Origin: Sandaracinaceae bacterium
Lineage (GTDB): Bacteria; Myxococcota_A; Polyangia; Polyangiales; Sandaracinaceae
Assembly: GCA_020633195.1 (NCBI GenBank)
Contig: JACKEC010000014.1
Span: 744,001-808,000, forward strand
Reading direction: 5' to 3'
Length of the DNA stretch: 64,000 bases
Shown here: positions 63,687 to 64,000 of the stretch, piece by piece
How the letters are laid out: every line of letters starts with the position of its first letter
Position numbering within the stretch: the first letter of the stretch is position 1
Notes under the pieces: generated by a model
What the model was told of the DNA's origin: nothing
The model's database searches: none
Seen by the model: only the letters and a program-made list of their open reading frames with translations
Program-made: the position numbers and the translations under genes

Positions 63687-64000
63687 GGCCCCTGATCTGC
63701 GGGCTCCTGGCGCTGGCCCTCGTCGGGTGCAGCGAAGACGGTGAGGACCACCTCCAGCCCGTGGAGCTGGTCGATCCGCTGCCGTCGGAGCCCGCACACC
63801 GCCCCGAGCCCCTGCCACCTCCGCCGAACGAAGACCCGCTCGTGCGCCGCGAGCGCTCCATCATGGGCACCGTCTTCCAGGTCACGACCTACGGGATGGA
63901 CGAGGAGCGCGCGGGCCCGCTCCTCGAGCGCGCGCTCGACGAGATCGAGCGCCTCGAGGACGTGCTCTCGGAGTGGCGCGACACCAGCGAGATCTCGCGG
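63683..64000 (+). CDS. ApbE-family FAD:protein FMN transferase lipoprotein (5' part, runs off the window)
   Basis: 106 residues visible, cut by the right edge. Signal peptide with lipobox VGC, a Pro-rich linker to about 55, then the ApbE start: SIMGTVFQVTTYG and EIERLEDVLSEWRDTSEISR. ApbE enzymes attach FMN to flavoproteins such as the Rnf/Nqr subunits. The GTG start overlaps the barrel gene stop. The catalytic Asp/Thr region lies outside. Confidence 0.88.
   Translation, partial: MRPLICGLLALALVGCSEDGEDHLQPVELVDPLPSEPAHRPEPLPPPPNEDPLVRRERSIMGTVFQVTTYGMDEERAGPLLERALDEIERLEDVLSEWRDTSEISR

Overview
The window is about 64 kb of very GC-rich, densely coded DNA with no mobile element, no rRNA or tRNA that I can see, and no gap above 300 bp. 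The gene style points to Myxococcota, most likely the Polyangiales side (a Sandaracinus-like organism). Signs are the Asp/Ala/Gly-rich linkers behind lipoprotein signals, MopE-type metal-binding repeats joined to a C-type lectin domain, FHA-GAF-cyclase and tandem-GAF kinase proteins, and many MoxR/vWA proteins. This placement is inference from style, not from a marker phylogeny.

Layout. 1-3.1 kb: the end of one vWA membrane protein and a complete double-vWA/GATase-like membrane protein. 3.2-10.2 kb: DksA-type zinc finger, thioredoxin, tandem-GAF histidine kinase, membrane glycosyltransferase, a lipoprotein, and a LysM + TPR envelope pair. 10.4-13.0 kb: two fatty-acid desaturases and a membrane protein, with a palindromic operator candidate upstream. 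13.2-19.2 kb: double-FKBP lipoprotein, a receiver-like protein, SDR, a zinc deacylase coupled to hemB, a coiled-coil protein and a MopE/lectin lipoprotein. 19.2-23.6 kb: PrsW protease, AccA, FHA-GAF-adenylate cyclase, RpoZ. 23.6-27.1 kb: two unknown coupled genes back to back with CIRCE-controlled groES-groEL and a perfect terminator. 27.1-30.1 kb: an array of hairpins, then a 936-residue coiled-coil protein with a Rossmann-like head. 30.2-38.8 kb: a MoxR operon (DUF4175-like, HExxH TPR peptidase, MoxR, DUF58, BatA-like vWA). 38.8-47.6 kb: PrmC, alpha/beta hydrolase and divergent LuxR regulator, a lipoprotein, and a 1178-residue lipoprotein coupled to a FadL-type porin. 47.6-54.0 kb: a TetR-controlled RND efflux operon with three visible operator boxes. 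54.0-64.0 kb: GST, ferritin-like protein, a second double-FKBP protein, several envelope proteins, a DUF4159 + vWA/GATase pair, and the start of an ApbE lipoprotein.

Three threads tie the window together. First, MoxR-associated vWA/GATase membrane proteins occur at three loci and probably serve envelope assembly or stress tolerance. Second, about eleven predicted lipoproteins and two outer-membrane barrels show a strong envelope bias. Third, about ten genes have a -10-like hexamer only 6-9 nt before the start codon and no Shine-Dalgarno, which suggests frequent leaderless transcription. Many other genes are stop/start coupled (ATGA, GTGA, TGATG, TTGA).
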